Shown: positions 36,918 through 46,456 of the stretch, piece after piece
Position numbering within the stretch: the first letter of the stretch is position 1
Layout of the letters: every line of letters starts with the position of its first letter
From: Burkholderiales bacterium
GTDB taxonomy: Bacteria; Pseudomonadota; Gammaproteobacteria; Burkholderiales; Burkholderiaceae_D
Direction: 5' to 3'
DNA: 64,000 nt
Assembly (NCBI GenBank): GCA_016200845.1
Contig: JACQDW010000011.1
Span: 1 to 64,000, forward strand
Program-made: the position numbers and the translations under genes
The notes under the pieces: generated by a model
Told to the model about the DNA's origin: nothing
The model's database searches: none
Seen by the model: the letters and a program-made list of their open reading frames with translations, nothing else

Positions 36918-37250
36918 TCAATTGATCAAAACAAAACCCAGTGCCGTATTCACACTCTCTTTGACGACATTCAAAGCCGCATTAATCGCCGCCTCTGCCG
37001 CTAACATCCCCAACCCTTCCAAAGTTAGAAACACCATACGCGTCGCATTTTTTTGAATTTCCAAATGCAAAGTAGCTTGCTCTGCATTGATTTTTCCGCT
37101 CACCGACAAGACTTCAATCATGGCGAGAGACTGCGCCATTTTCTTCGCCTCAGTTTCGGCATACTCTTTTATTTCCGGCCATTTTTTTGCCAAGGCGCCT
37201 TGAAACGCGGCCAGCATATCTTGCGTCAATTGTGATGTATTCAGACTCAT
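36918..37250 (-). CDS. hypothetical protein
   Basis: 110 aa, mostly helical, no signal peptide; a hydrophobic C-terminal third (TLEGLGMLAAEAAINAALNVV). It lies 24 nt after the lipoprotein gene on the same strand and is probably co-transcribed. I recognise no family. Confidence 0.6.
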   Translation of the reverse strand: MSLNTSQLTQDMLAAFQGALAKKWPEIKEYAETEAKKMAQSLAMIEVLSVSGKINAEQATLHLEIQKNATRMVFLTLEGLGMLAAEAAINAALNVVKESVNTALGFVLIN

Positions 37251-37274
37251 TCCAAATCCCTTCGATCGAATTAA

Positions 37275-37730
37275 TTAAGCACCGCGCCGCTTCGCAAGCT
37301 CCAGTTTTAAAATAGCCGTAAAACTAGCATTAAACTGCATACGCAAAGGCGCTATCTGCGCTTTCGATATACAAGCAATCTGATGCAGCTGCTCCAGAGT
37401 CTCGATACTCTTACCCAGCAATCGCGTCTGTTCCGCTGTTAATTCATTTTTAGGAATCGCCGCCGCACGCACTGCAATCGCACTCGCATCGACTTTCAAA
37501 TCCTGATATGCCGATTGAAAAAATGAATACACACACTCGGGCAAACCGTCCTTCGCCTCCAACGTCAGCAAATGCGACTCCATTTTTTTCTGCAAGGCAG
37601 TGACGGTTTTATCGGTAGTTTCATCGTAATGACTGATGAGTTGAATATTGCAAGCACTCAGAATCAACAAACCAGATAGGCACAAGAAAAATCGCAGCTG
37701 ACGAATCAGCTTAATCGGAACAGGAAACAT
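37275..37730 (-). CDS. hypothetical lipoprotein
   Basis: 151 aa from ATG 37730, with GAGGT upstream. A clear lipobox (LLILSAC) ends the signal; the mature protein is helical. The track start at 37880 runs into repeat copy E. Paired with the small gene behind it. Function unknown. Confidence 0.72.
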   Translation of the reverse strand: MFPVPIKLIRQLRFFLCLSGLLILSACNIQLISHYDETTDKTVTALQKKMESHLLTLEAKDGLPECVYSFFQSAYQDLKVDASAIAVRAAAIPKNELTAEQTRLLGKSIETLEQLHQIACISKAQIAPLRMQFNASFTAILKLELAKRRGA

Positions 37731-37804
37731 CGTCACCTCACACACAAATAGAAAGAGAGTTTGCCTTAAATTGCATAAAATTATGCACTCTTTTAAAAAA
37801 ATAT

Positions 37805-37907
37805 AGGACTTACGCAAAATTGCGCTGGCTAGGCGTGGAGCCGAAGACAGTACAATTGTACGGCGAGGCGAACACAACAACGCCAGCGTCTGTTTTGCGT
37901 AAGTCCT
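37805..37907. repeat. palindromic repeat copy E (short form, inverted)
   Basis: Short 103-bp form in the same orientation as copy C, nearly identical to the reverse of copy B. It lies between two minus-strand genes, upstream of the lipoprotein gene promoter region. Confidence 0.88.
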
Positions 37908-37943
37908 AAAATATTATCGATCACCAAGCCTAGCCTTATCGTC

Positions 37944-38354
37944 CTAAGTATCTGGCGTATCCGTATCTTGCTCACCCCGCTTCAATTGCTCCCGCGCTTC
38001 GTGAGCCAAGGCTTCATATTTTCGACGGAAAAATTCCAAGCTTTCTTCATCAAGCTCTTCTAAGTCCAACAGCGCGTTATGCGCGCCTTTGGTTGCCCGA
38101 ATCAATTCATCAAGTTTGACCTGTATCGCTTCGGTATCCCGATTTTGCGTATTCTGAATCAAGAACACCATTAGAAAAGTAATGATGGTCGTCCCCGTAT
38201 TGATGACCAACTGCCAGGTATCGCTAAAATGAAATAGAGGGCCAGTGATTAGCCAAACCAAAATCACACTCACTGCGATCGCAAAGGTTTTAGGGCGGCC
38301 ACAAAACCGAGCAGTGGCTTGCGCAAACTGAGCATACTTAGGTGGACTTTGCAT
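37944..38354 (-). CDS. low-affinity iron permease-family membrane protein
   Basis: 136 aa from ATG 38354. Two membrane helices (TFAIAVSVILVWLITGPLF and IITFLMVFLIQNTQNRDTEAIQ) with the highly conserved QNTQNRD motif of the FET4-like small permease family, then an acidic helical tail. Such short bacterial members are named after the yeast iron permease, but iron transport has not been shown for most of them. Confidence 0.83.
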   Translation of the reverse strand: MQSPPKYAQFAQATARFCGRPKTFAIAVSVILVWLITGPLFHFSDTWQLVINTGTTIITFLMVFLIQNTQNRDTEAIQVKLDELIRATKGAHNALLDLEELDEESLEFFRRKYEALAHEAREQLKRGEQDTDTPDT

Positions 38355-38524
38355 CGTTATTACTCCGAAAAAAATTCTCATTTCAAAACTGGTTTGAATC
38401 AAGCAGGGCTAAACATGCTCCGTATCTAAACCGACAACAGCATATCATGTCCGAACATGGCGAGTTGGTATGCCCGACTTCCGGTCTAATAGCAAGCCTC
38501 GTCACCCACAAAAAGGAACGCAAT

Positions 38525-38989
38525 ATGATCATCGTCAAAGGCATACCATCAGCACATGCAAACCACTACAGATATGGGGGTACAGACGCCAATGGGCAAG
38601 TCCCACTCCAAGTCAAAGCTGAAGGGAAAGCGAACCCCTGTCGCCATTGCCTGCAACTCATAGAGGAAGGCGACGACATGCTGATACTCAGTTATCGCCC
38701 ATTTGAGACGGTACAAGCCTACGCAGAAACAGGCCCTATTTTTTTGCACAAAAATGAATGTGCACACTACCAAGAACATCAACTACCAGTCTGGTTCCCG
38801 CATATCAACCCCGCCATCATTCGTGGCTATGATCAACAAGACTGGATACTCTACGAAACCGGCAGTGTCGTCGCTGGCACAGAACTCACACCGGCGTGCG
38901 AAAGCATCCTCAGCCAACCAAAGGTCAGCTATGTGCATATACGTTCAAGATTCAACTGTTTTCAGTGTCGGGTTGAACGTATCGACTAA
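38525..38989 (+). CDS. DUF1203-family protein
   Basis: 154 aa from ATG 38525 (AAGGA 7 nt upstream). Matches DUF1203: CRHCLQLIEEGDDMLILSYRPF, GPIFLHKNEC and HIRSRFNCFQCRVE. Conserved cysteines hint at metal binding but this is not established. The track start at 38342 overlaps the divergent permease gene and is not real. Confidence 0.83.
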   Translation: MIIVKGIPSAHANHYRYGGTDANGQVPLQVKAEGKANPCRHCLQLIEEGDDMLILSYRPFETVQAYAETGPIFLHKNECAHYQEHQLPVWFPHINPAIIRGYDQQDWILYETGSVVAGTELTPACESILSQPKVSYVHIRSRFNCFQCRVERID

Positions 38990-39028
38990 GCGAACCAAAT
39001 GCAACATCGGGTCATAGTGCTCTCAATA

Positions 39029-39466
39029 TCACTGTGACTTCAACGCCCTCCAACGCGCTATCGTCCCTATCAGAAAACACACACCCGCAATCAACCACAC
39101 TAGGGACGCTGTGATATCAAACGCAGTTAAACGCTGCGGCACTTTAATCAAAAACGGAATCAACAACAAGCCACGCAGCAGACAAATCGTGGTGATCACA
39201 CACAGTGCAGTCTTAAGGAAAGGCAAGCGTCGCATCAGCCCCGTTGCTGAAAACGCGTACAAGCCGCACAACAACATCAAGCAGCCAATGATCATGCCAC
39301 TCACGGGGGCATCCCAGGTGCCTCGCCGGGCAGATTCAACCACCCAATGAGGCGCGGTTAAAAATGCATACCAATCAGGTCCAAGTAAAGGGGCGATCCA
39401 GTGGATCACGGCGCCAAAAATGGCAATGCCTGCGGCGCATAAAAAAACAAAGCGTTCTAATTTCAA
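39029..39466 (-). CDS. four-helix membrane protein
   Basis: 145 aa with four hydrophobic helices (VFLCAAGIAIFGAVIHWIA, SGMIIGCLMLLCGLYAF, LKTALCVITTICLLRGLLLIPF, ITASLVWLIAGVCFLIGTIA). Converges on DUF1203. Family not recognised; function unknown. Confidence 0.65.
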   Translation of the reverse strand: MKLERFVFLCAAGIAIFGAVIHWIAPLLGPDWYAFLTAPHWVVESARRGTWDAPVSGMIIGCLMLLCGLYAFSATGLMRRLPFLKTALCVITTICLLRGLLLIPFLIKVPQRLTAFDITASLVWLIAGVCFLIGTIARWRALKSQ

Positions 39467-39691
39467 GATTTGCTTCCTTCAATATTAACAACCATGATGA
39501 ACATTACCGTCGAATGCATTATGTTCGTCCTGAGACAATTTGACGACTTATTTAGTTCGACATCATGCCGCGACGCCTGACACACAGTACCGGGCGAGTA
39601 TTTTTATTTTTCTGCGAACCGTTTTACCACCTAACCGCCTCTTAGTATGGGAGGGACGTCCTCACACAAACGAAGTCAAAAGGAGTTAGCT

Positions 39692-39898
39692 ATGTTTTAT
39701 ACTAAAAATGTCCCCGGATGGGAGCGTCTGTTGCGTATTTTGATCGGCATCGTCTGCCTGGGATTCGCGATGATCAATTTTGGCACATCTGGCGCTGCGG
39801 TCGGTGCTGGCATTGCCGGAGCGATGTTATCAATGACAGGTTTATTTGGTTTTTGCCCTATGTGCGCGATGCTGGGGCGAAAACTCACAAAGAAATAG
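39692..39898 (+). CDS. DUF2892 (YgaP-like transmembrane) protein
   Basis: 68 aa from ATG 39692 with AAGGAG upstream. The motif NVPGWERLLRILIGI and two helices ending GFCPMCAML match the DUF2892 inner-membrane family. It precedes the sigma factor by 84 nt and may share its transcript. Confidence 0.87.
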   Translation: MFYTKNVPGWERLLRILIGIVCLGFAMINFGTSGAAVGAGIAGAMLSMTGLFGFCPMCAMLGRKLTKK

Positions 39899-39982
39899 AG
39901 GGAAGCAAAAAGCCGCGCCGCGCAGCCACAAACAAAGCCGGAGCGGTTTGCGTGAGAAACACGCGCACCCTACTACGTAAAT

Positions 39983-40498
39983 ATGAAAAACACTGACACC
40001 AACTTAATTCTTGCCGCACAGACGGGCGACCCCAAGGCGATCAGCCGTCTGCTGACCTTGTGTCATGCCGATGCGCGGCGCTATGCGTATCGGCATTGCG
40101 CTGCAAGTGATGTCGATGACGCAGTGCAGGAATCGCTCCTGCTCATGTCACGAAAAATTCACACGCTCAAAGCGGCAGCGGCATTTTCATCCTGGCTTTT
40201 TGTCGTTATCAAACGCGAGTGTCGCCGACTTGAACGCATCTTACTCAAGCACGAACCGCTAGACGATGAAACCGCCGAACAACAATTAGCGCACCGCACC
40301 GACACGGATCTGCGCATCGACCTCGCGCATGCATTAGAATCGCTGCCTGCCCATTATTTAGAGGTGGTTTTACTACGTGATTTTGAAGAATTGACCATCG
40401 CAGAAATCGCCGGGAAACTCAAGGAGCCAGCAGGCGCGATCAAAAGTCGGTTACACCGGGCGCGTGAACTAGTGCGAGAGTATCTGTTAGCGCAATGA
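39983..40498 (+). CDS. ECF RNA polymerase sigma factor
   Basis: 171 aa with sigma region 2 (residues 25-85, DDAVQESLLLMSRKI) and region 4 (120-165, LTIAEIAGKLKEPAGAIKSRLHRARELVREYL). No anti-sigma gene follows; the next gene is convergent. The usual partner may be elsewhere, or the small DUF2892 protein upstream may be linked. Confidence 0.9.
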   Translation: MKNTDTNLILAAQTGDPKAISRLLTLCHADARRYAYRHCAASDVDDAVQESLLLMSRKIHTLKAAAAFSSWLFVVIKRECRRLERILLKHEPLDDETAEQQLAHRTDTDLRIDLAHALESLPAHYLEVVLLRDFEELTIAEIAGKLKEPAGAIKSRLHRARELVREYLLAQ

Positions 40499-40503
40499 GT
40501 TAT

Positions 40504-41043
40504 CTACAGAATAGCAGTAGGTGCCATGTCAGAACCCACACCAAGGGGCAGCTGATACCATGCAACATCATGCCATTGACCGTGCTTAAAACCGACTGAT
40601 TTATAGACCCCGAGCAGTTCAAAACCAACACTACGATGCAGCGCAACGCTCTTCACGTTCGGCTGTGCTATCCCTGCAAATGCCTGGCGATACCCCTTAT
40701 TCGCAAGGTCACGCAATAGATGTAGATATAACTTCTTTCCTATTCCCTGTCCATGCGATAAAGCACTCACATAAACACTCACATCAGCAGACCACTGATA
40801 TGCAGAGCGCTCACGATGTGGTGAGCCATAGGCATATCCAACGATGTTCCCTTCGATTTCAGCCACTAACCACTGCCATCGAGATTGATATTTAATAATC
40901 CTTTGCAAGAACTCTTCGGATGAAGGGAGTTCACATTCAAAAGAAATCGATGAAGCTGCCACATACGGCGCATAGATTTTCAACAGAGAATCAACATCCG
41001 TATCTAATGCAGGGCGAATTACAATATCTGATAAGGGTCTCAT
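40504..41043 (-). CDS. GNAT N-acetyltransferase (Pat-like)
   Basis: 179 aa. Acetyl-CoA loop region (VYVSALSHGQGIGKKLY), the start IRPALDTDVDSLLKIYAPYV and the end GFELLGVYKSVGFKHGQWHDVAWYQ match the phosphinothricin-acetyltransferase-like subgroup. Substrate unknown. Converges with the sigma factor gene 5 nt away. Confidence 0.88.
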   Translation of the reverse strand: MRPLSDIVIRPALDTDVDSLLKIYAPYVAASSISFECELPSSEEFLQRIIKYQSRWQWLVAEIEGNIVGYAYGSPHRERSAYQWSADVSVYVSALSHGQGIGKKLYLHLLRDLANKGYRQAFAGIAQPNVKSVALHRSVGFELLGVYKSVGFKHGQWHDVAWYQLPLGVGSDMAPTAIL

Positions 41044-41240
41044 ACTTAGGCTTTAAATTGATGGAGATAATTAAGGGACAGCAAAAATCATGCCGTACAA
41101 ACTATTCCACATCATCATGTCCACTCAGTTAATTTGCACCGATACGATGCGAATTACTGACACATGAACTATTTAAGTGCAAACCCTAGCTTAGACTACC
41201 CTCACCACGCATTATCGCTACACACTGGCTTCTCGCTCCC

Positions 41241-44200
41241 TCATTTCTTGCCATCACTCACCCCAAAATCAATCTTCAACATCTCATAGCAAATGCCCTG
41301 TTGAGTGATGCGTCCACTAGGGTCGATCAGGTAAGCGGTGGCAAACGGAATGGGAACGTCTTTACGACCGGCTGCCATGTGGATGGTGTAAATCATATCG
41401 CGCGCTTTGCTGCCCAGTATCAACGGAAAATTCGGCGCACTGGGATATTGCGCGTGTTGTAGTGACATGCGCGAACTAAAGCCGACCACATTCCATCCTT
41501 TGCGTTTTGCTTCATATGCACAGGCATTGGTGCGCTTATCATTTACTTCCGAGACGAGCGCGAATACAGAACGTCCATCACTACCCAAGGGCGGCTTGCT
41601 ACCAACCCAATCCGCATCAGGAATCGCCGCGATCTGATCTAGCAGGGTCGAAACCTTAGCTTGCGCCACAGGCGCTGGCCTCGCGCTTGATGACATGGTT
41701 GACGTTGATGGCGTCGCTACTGATGAGGCTTCCGGCACTTGCTCACACTGGGTAATCGGCAGGGTTTCTGTGGGGTAGCCAACACGCACGGCTTGGTAGG
41801 TTCCTGATAGTTTAGAACCTGTTTTCGTCAAACTGATGGTCAATGTGCCATTGGTCACCTGAAACGCATGCACTGCGATCAGCTTGCCGCCTTCTAGTCG
41901 CACTGTATGCGCCTTCAACATGCCTTCGACACCACTGGTGATGGTACTGACCGTATAGGAATTCCCTGAGCGCGTAATCGTCGGAAACAAGGCTGACGAC
42001 TCGCTACCTTCGCGCACTTCACAGCCCCACTCACCAGAAAAATCTTGTGCGGCAGCGACATCGGCTTCCCGGCGATTGACCGCCGTACGCGCCAAGGTCA
42101 AGGCTTCCTCACCACGATTACTTACGGGTTGCGCAGGCGGCGCAGACGGTGCCAGCCAGTCTGGCAAAGCCTTCGGCTTGGTCACTGCTTTTTGGCATCC
42201 ATCCATGCTCTTGCCTGCAATTTGCCGCTCAACAAATTCGCCCAAAGTGCATAAATTGAGCGAGTCAAATTTCATGCGCACCGCCCACATGCTTTGATAA
42301 CGCGACCAGCCCGCCGGATGGTCGGGTGCGCCAGCAATCGTGATCCCTGGCCCTTTGATTTGTCCCCACTCCGAATAACTAAAGTTTCCGGGACGCGAAG
42401 CGGCAATCACAGGAGTCGCAGTATGCAACCATTGGTCGATCAGACTTTGTACGCGTGGATCGTTCCACGGATCTGGGGTATTCAATACCGACGTGGCAGG
42501 CGGTGCAACTCTGTCGGCAACACCTCGTCCTGGCGTTTGTGGAGCAACTTGTGGAACAACTTCTGGCGTGACTGGCGGCTTGCGAACTTCTCGCGTCACC
42601 GGTGTCAATATCGATACCACCTCCGCCAGCCTGTCATCACCGGGGCGTTGAGGATTCGACCAACGCGGTGGGACCGATGCGACCTCTCCTGTCGCATTTG
42701 GTGACGTACCGTTTACGACTGCACCCGACGGTGTATTTGCGGCGGTATCGGAAGGTGCAGACATATCTGTATCAACGATGAGCGCCCTTTCGCCAGCGTG
42801 CAAGATCATTTCTTTCACTGGCGATGGCTTGCCCGCTTCGACATTAGGTGCATAAGTCCGATAAATATAGCGTCCTCTTAAGCGCACCGAACCTTCATAC
42901 ACGAACACTTCGGTACCACGATCATCGCGCACCATGCGATAGCGGGTATCAAGACCCACCACATTACCGTATTCCATGGTGACGGCGACATCGTCTCTTC
43001 CCGGTCCAGATTTATCGTGATAAATATCCAGAGTTCCGCGTTCCAATTTCACAAATTGTTTATCTGCGTTCGGTTCACCAAGACGCAATTGTGAATTTTG
43101 TCCCAAGGTCAAACGTGTCTCGTTGGGACTCTTCATCACAAGTTGACCGTCCGCCGCCGTTTGCAGTTGCGCCCCTATCGTCAAATTAATCCCCGCCGTG
43201 AGCGACTGTGGCGTAGCACCAGTGCCGAGGACGATCATGGCCTGTCCAGTCACCGTTTCCAATAAAATCTGGCTAGGCCCACCGGGGGCAAAGGATTGTG
43301 TTCCAGTCGCGCTACCCTTATCTGCAACGGGACAACTCAGGGTGAAGTTCCATTCAGTACGTTCTGATTTACGACAGGCAGGTTGCACCACGATCGTCAC
43401 TTGCTCACTTGCCCCCGACAATGCCAGTGGCAAGCTCTTTCTTCCACTGACGCATCCGGTATCGGCCAAGACCTGTCCTCCATATTGCACAATCATATGA
43501 TCGGGAACGTCGAACATTTCATATTGAAATTGCGCAGTGCCCGCATTATGGCCAACGTTAACCACGATGGTTTGAGGTGGATTGGTGCCTGCCTTGGTCG
43601 TGGTATTACATGCGATCACCACGGGTTCATTTTTAGGTTCACACGATTTTTGATCCGCGCCTAGTTTGAAACCTTGCGCACATTGACAGAGATTCTTTTG
43701 TTGATCTGGATTCCACACAGAAACCGCGTTTGCTGGGCAAGCCTTCGCTGCACTTGCAGATTTCCCTTTAAATTTGCGTTTGCACGCATCTGCTTTTTGT
43801 AATAGGGGGCTATTGATGTCGACCGCAGCCTGCACCCAATTTGCAGACGCGGACATATCATCAACCGCTTTATCTTGTCGTTCGACACCCTTACATGGTT
43901 TTGCTTCGTCACGTAACTGATTGTGTCTATCCTCTAAGGCTTCATATTGATTATCAACGATCGAATCCGCGGTCAATAATTTTGTCGCCTCGCTATCGCC
44001 TGCGGTGCACTCTAAGACTTCCTGAAACCCGTCAAATTGATTGGACAACTTGGCCTGCTGGGCATTTGCGTTCAAAAATTCCAAATTATAAAGTGGCGAA
44101 GGCGTCTGCTTGGGATGGGCTTGAGACATCAATCCAAAATGCCTTACAAAAGTCTGACGCGCTTCGCTATATGCCGTGATCATCGCATGCATATCACTCT

Positions 44201-46454
44201 GCAACTCGCGCATTTCAGCCAGCTGTGTGGACAGATGTTTTTTATTAGCGAACATACGATCACGCATGGCTTCCGATAATTTCACTCTCTGCTCCAACGC
44301 CGCTTCATCTTGATGCCCAATCTTATTGTTGTAACCGCGCGCTTCTGCGGCATCAACGATCATCTGCGCGGAGATCATATTACTACTCTCCATCAACTGC
44401 CTGATGCGGTCTGCTTGTTCAGCTGAAGTACATTTTTCTCCCAAAGCATTGGCTTCATCCAATTGTGCAATGGCTTTGGTTTCACCCTCACTGCTCTGTT
44501 GAGACAATTGAGAAACACGCTCCATACGTTCACGTTGTCCTTCACAGCTATCACTCGCAACTATGGTCTCGCCCAAGCTCTCTTTCCACTGCGCAGCCAT
44601 GACATTTGAGGTATCCATCAACACTTTAGTTGCGCGGCCACGATTTACCATTTTCATACACATCTGAACGGCTGCCGAACGCAAAACCGCCATCAAATTA
44701 AGTTCACTTTGTGCCACCGCGGCGCTCTGGCCATACCGCATCAGCAAATCTTTTTCCATCGCATATTGCTGAGTCAAGGCATTCTTCTCTGGCGCATTGG
44801 CCCAATTAATTCCCGCCGAGTACGCCGCATAGACCGCCATAGGAACGCCAACGAAGGCCATACCAGCGCCCACCGCGACCAAGGTGGATTGACTAATAAT
44901 TCCCGCAGCGATTAAGCCTTTCGCCGTTGCAAACATGCCTGCACCCACGATCACGGTCGTCTTTAAAGTGTGCTTCAACTCTTCATCGCATTGCGCTTGC
45001 GTTTTACCCGATTCAATACAAGCCTGATAATCCAAATACACAGTCGCAACGCCCAAGACACCGCCAACAGCGCCCGCCACGCGAGCCCCTGCAGCAACAC
45101 CTGCGGGCAATTCAAAAGGTGCAGCGCCAACCCCACCCGCCACCCGTGCTTTGGCGGCTGCGAGTGCCTCCGGATCAGATGCAAGCGCCTGCAATTTCTT
45201 TAAAAAAGTAATCTTGCCGTAGGGAGTTCCGCCTGCGGCCTCATAAGCTTGCGTTGCTTTAATCAGTAAAGCCTCTCTCATCGTTGGATTTAAATTTCCG
45301 GCTTGCTCCGCAATAATCGCTTGTATCGCCTCTAGCTTACTTGGTTGCGTCGCTCCGATTTCGGACAGTTTTCTCGTGTAATTTAATATCCCCTTGCCGA
45401 CGCCCAGCTCCCCCAATTCACCAACCATCGCTGCGTCATCGGCTGTCATGACCCCACGCTTATTTTTATCAATATTACGTACAGCCCGATCTAAGCTATC
45501 TGGAGAAATTCGCCCCCGCGAATCAACCGGAATGTCTATTTTTGGCAGACCATGCTGTTCGGCTACAGCATTGGTCAGGTTATCAATGCGTTGTAAGTAT
45601 TTCGCCCCTTGCGAGCGCAGCAATTGTGCATCGGCTAGCAAGTCTTCCGCAGCGTTGGGATTGGTCTTCATCAATTGATTCGCCTTCGCCTCCATGCCAT
45701 CGGCGATGTGAAATTTATGCTGAGCTAATTCTTGCATCTGACTCACATATTCACTAGTGTCGAGCAAATTAAGTTTCACACCCGGATTGTTCTTCATGGT
45801 ACGCATCTGAAACTCAATATCTGCGGCGCCTGGACGGGTGTATGCTGTGCCACCCCGTCGGTTGATATCTCGATTGATTCGTGTAAATTCTTCGTCAGTG
45901 ACACTACTTCGCACTGGCATAAAATCAGTCTCTGCCTCAATCCTTCCGGGCGGTGCGTCAAAGCCTTTACGCTTTAAATAACGTCGCAAATTGGTTTGAT
46001 GCGCCTCGTCTGCCGCCTGAAAATCTTCTAGTGTTAATTTTTTTCCTGGCTCCATCGCCTCCGCCAGCACGTCAGTATCGGTTCCGGGATTATGTTTACC
46101 ACCCGCACTAGGCTGCAATTTTGCCGACAAGCCCGCCGCCTTAGCTGAATCACGAATCGCATTATTATTCACCGCGGCAAAGTGTTTTTGCGATGCCTGA
46201 TAGGCGGCATCAGAAATCTTCCCACGCAAAGCCAGTCGATTGATATCGCGATTATGAAAAACAACCAGCGCCTCTTGCATGGGTGTCGGATTTCCCATCA
46301 TCACTGCATTAATCGCCTCCATCAACTGCAAGTCCTGCGCCCGCACCGGCATCGGCACAAACGACGCAGCGATCAATATCAAAGATAAAAAAAACAGAGC
46401 GACGCTTTTCCACGCTTGCTCCGATCTTCTCACCGTCAAGAACGATACTCTCAT
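41241..46454 (-). CDS. giant exported protein with FecR domain
   Basis: 1737 aa from ATG 46454. Signal peptide to about residue 40; helical region to 440; two Gly/Ala-rich hydrophobic segments (about 440-550), likely membrane-inserting; a coiled-coil region to about 880; a Cys-rich, EGF-like stretch (NLCQCAQGFKLGADQKSC); a FecR domain at about 1050-1220 (LTLGQNSQLRLGEP); then two small beta domains. No named full-length family recognised. It overlaps or follows the TPR gene directly, so both are one operon. Surface or envelope location is inferred. Confidence 0.75.
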   Translation of the reverse strand: MRVSFLTVRRSEQAWKSVALFFLSLILIAASFVPMPVRAQDLQLMEAINAVMMGNPTPMQEALVVFHNRDINRLALRGKISDAAYQASQKHFAAVNNNAIRDSAKAAGLSAKLQPSAGGKHNPGTDTDVLAEAMEPGKKLTLEDFQAADEAHQTNLRRYLKRKGFDAPPGRIEAETDFMPVRSSVTDEEFTRINRDINRRGGTAYTRPGAADIEFQMRTMKNNPGVKLNLLDTSEYVSQMQELAQHKFHIADGMEAKANQLMKTNPNAAEDLLADAQLLRSQGAKYLQRIDNLTNAVAEQHGLPKIDIPVDSRGRISPDSLDRAVRNIDKNKRGVMTADDAAMVGELGELGVGKGILNYTRKLSEIGATQPSKLEAIQAIIAEQAGNLNPTMREALLIKATQAYEAAGGTPYGKITFLKKLQALASDPEALAAAKARVAGGVGAAPFELPAGVAAGARVAGAVGGVLGVATVYLDYQACIESGKTQAQCDEELKHTLKTTVIVGAGMFATAKGLIAAGIISQSTLVAVGAGMAFVGVPMAVYAAYSAGINWANAPEKNALTQQYAMEKDLLMRYGQSAAVAQSELNLMAVLRSAAVQMCMKMVNRGRATKVLMDTSNVMAAQWKESLGETIVASDSCEGQRERMERVSQLSQQSSEGETKAIAQLDEANALGEKCTSAEQADRIRQLMESSNMISAQMIVDAAEARGYNNKIGHQDEAALEQRVKLSEAMRDRMFANKKHLSTQLAEMRELQSDMHAMITAYSEARQTFVRHFGLMSQAHPKQTPSPLYNLEFLNANAQQAKLSNQFDGFQEVLECTAGDSEATKLLTADSIVDNQYEALEDRHNQLRDEAKPCKGVERQDKAVDDMSASANWVQAAVDINSPLLQKADACKRKFKGKSASAAKACPANAVSVWNPDQQKNLCQCAQGFKLGADQKSCEPKNEPVVIACNTTTKAGTNPPQTIVVNVGHNAGTAQFQYEMFDVPDHMIVQYGGQVLADTGCVSGRKSLPLALSGASEQVTIVVQPACRKSERTEWNFTLSCPVADKGSATGTQSFAPGGPSQILLETVTGQAMIVLGTGATPQSLTAGINLTIGAQLQTAADGQLVMKSPNETRLTLGQNSQLRLGEPNADKQFVKLERGTLDIYHDKSGPGRDDVAVTMEYGNVVGLDTRYRMVRDDRGTEVFVYEGSVRLRGRYIYRTYAPNVEAGKPSPVKEMILHAGERALIVDTDMSAPSDTAANTPSGAVVNGTSPNATGEVASVPPRWSNPQRPGDDRLAEVVSILTPVTREVRKPPVTPEVVPQVAPQTPGRGVADRVAPPATSVLNTPDPWNDPRVQSLIDQWLHTATPVIAASRPGNFSYSEWGQIKGPGITIAGAPDHPAGWSRYQSMWAVRMKFDSLNLCTLGEFVERQIAGKSMDGCQKAVTKPKALPDWLAPSAPPAQPVSNRGEEALTLARTAVNRREADVAAAQDFSGEWGCEVREGSESSALFPTITRSGNSYTVSTITSGVEGMLKAHTVRLEGGKLIAVHAFQVTNGTLTISLTKTGSKLSGTYQAVRVGYPTETLPITQCEQVPEASSVATPSTSTMSSSARPAPVAQAKVSTLLDQIAAIPDADWVGSKPPLGSDGRSVFALVSEVNDKRTNACAYEAKRKGWNVVGFSSRMSLQHAQYPSAPNFPLILGSKARDMIYTIHMAAGRKDVPIPFATAYLIDPSGRITQQGICYEMLKIDFGVSDGKK

Positions 46455-46456
46455 CA

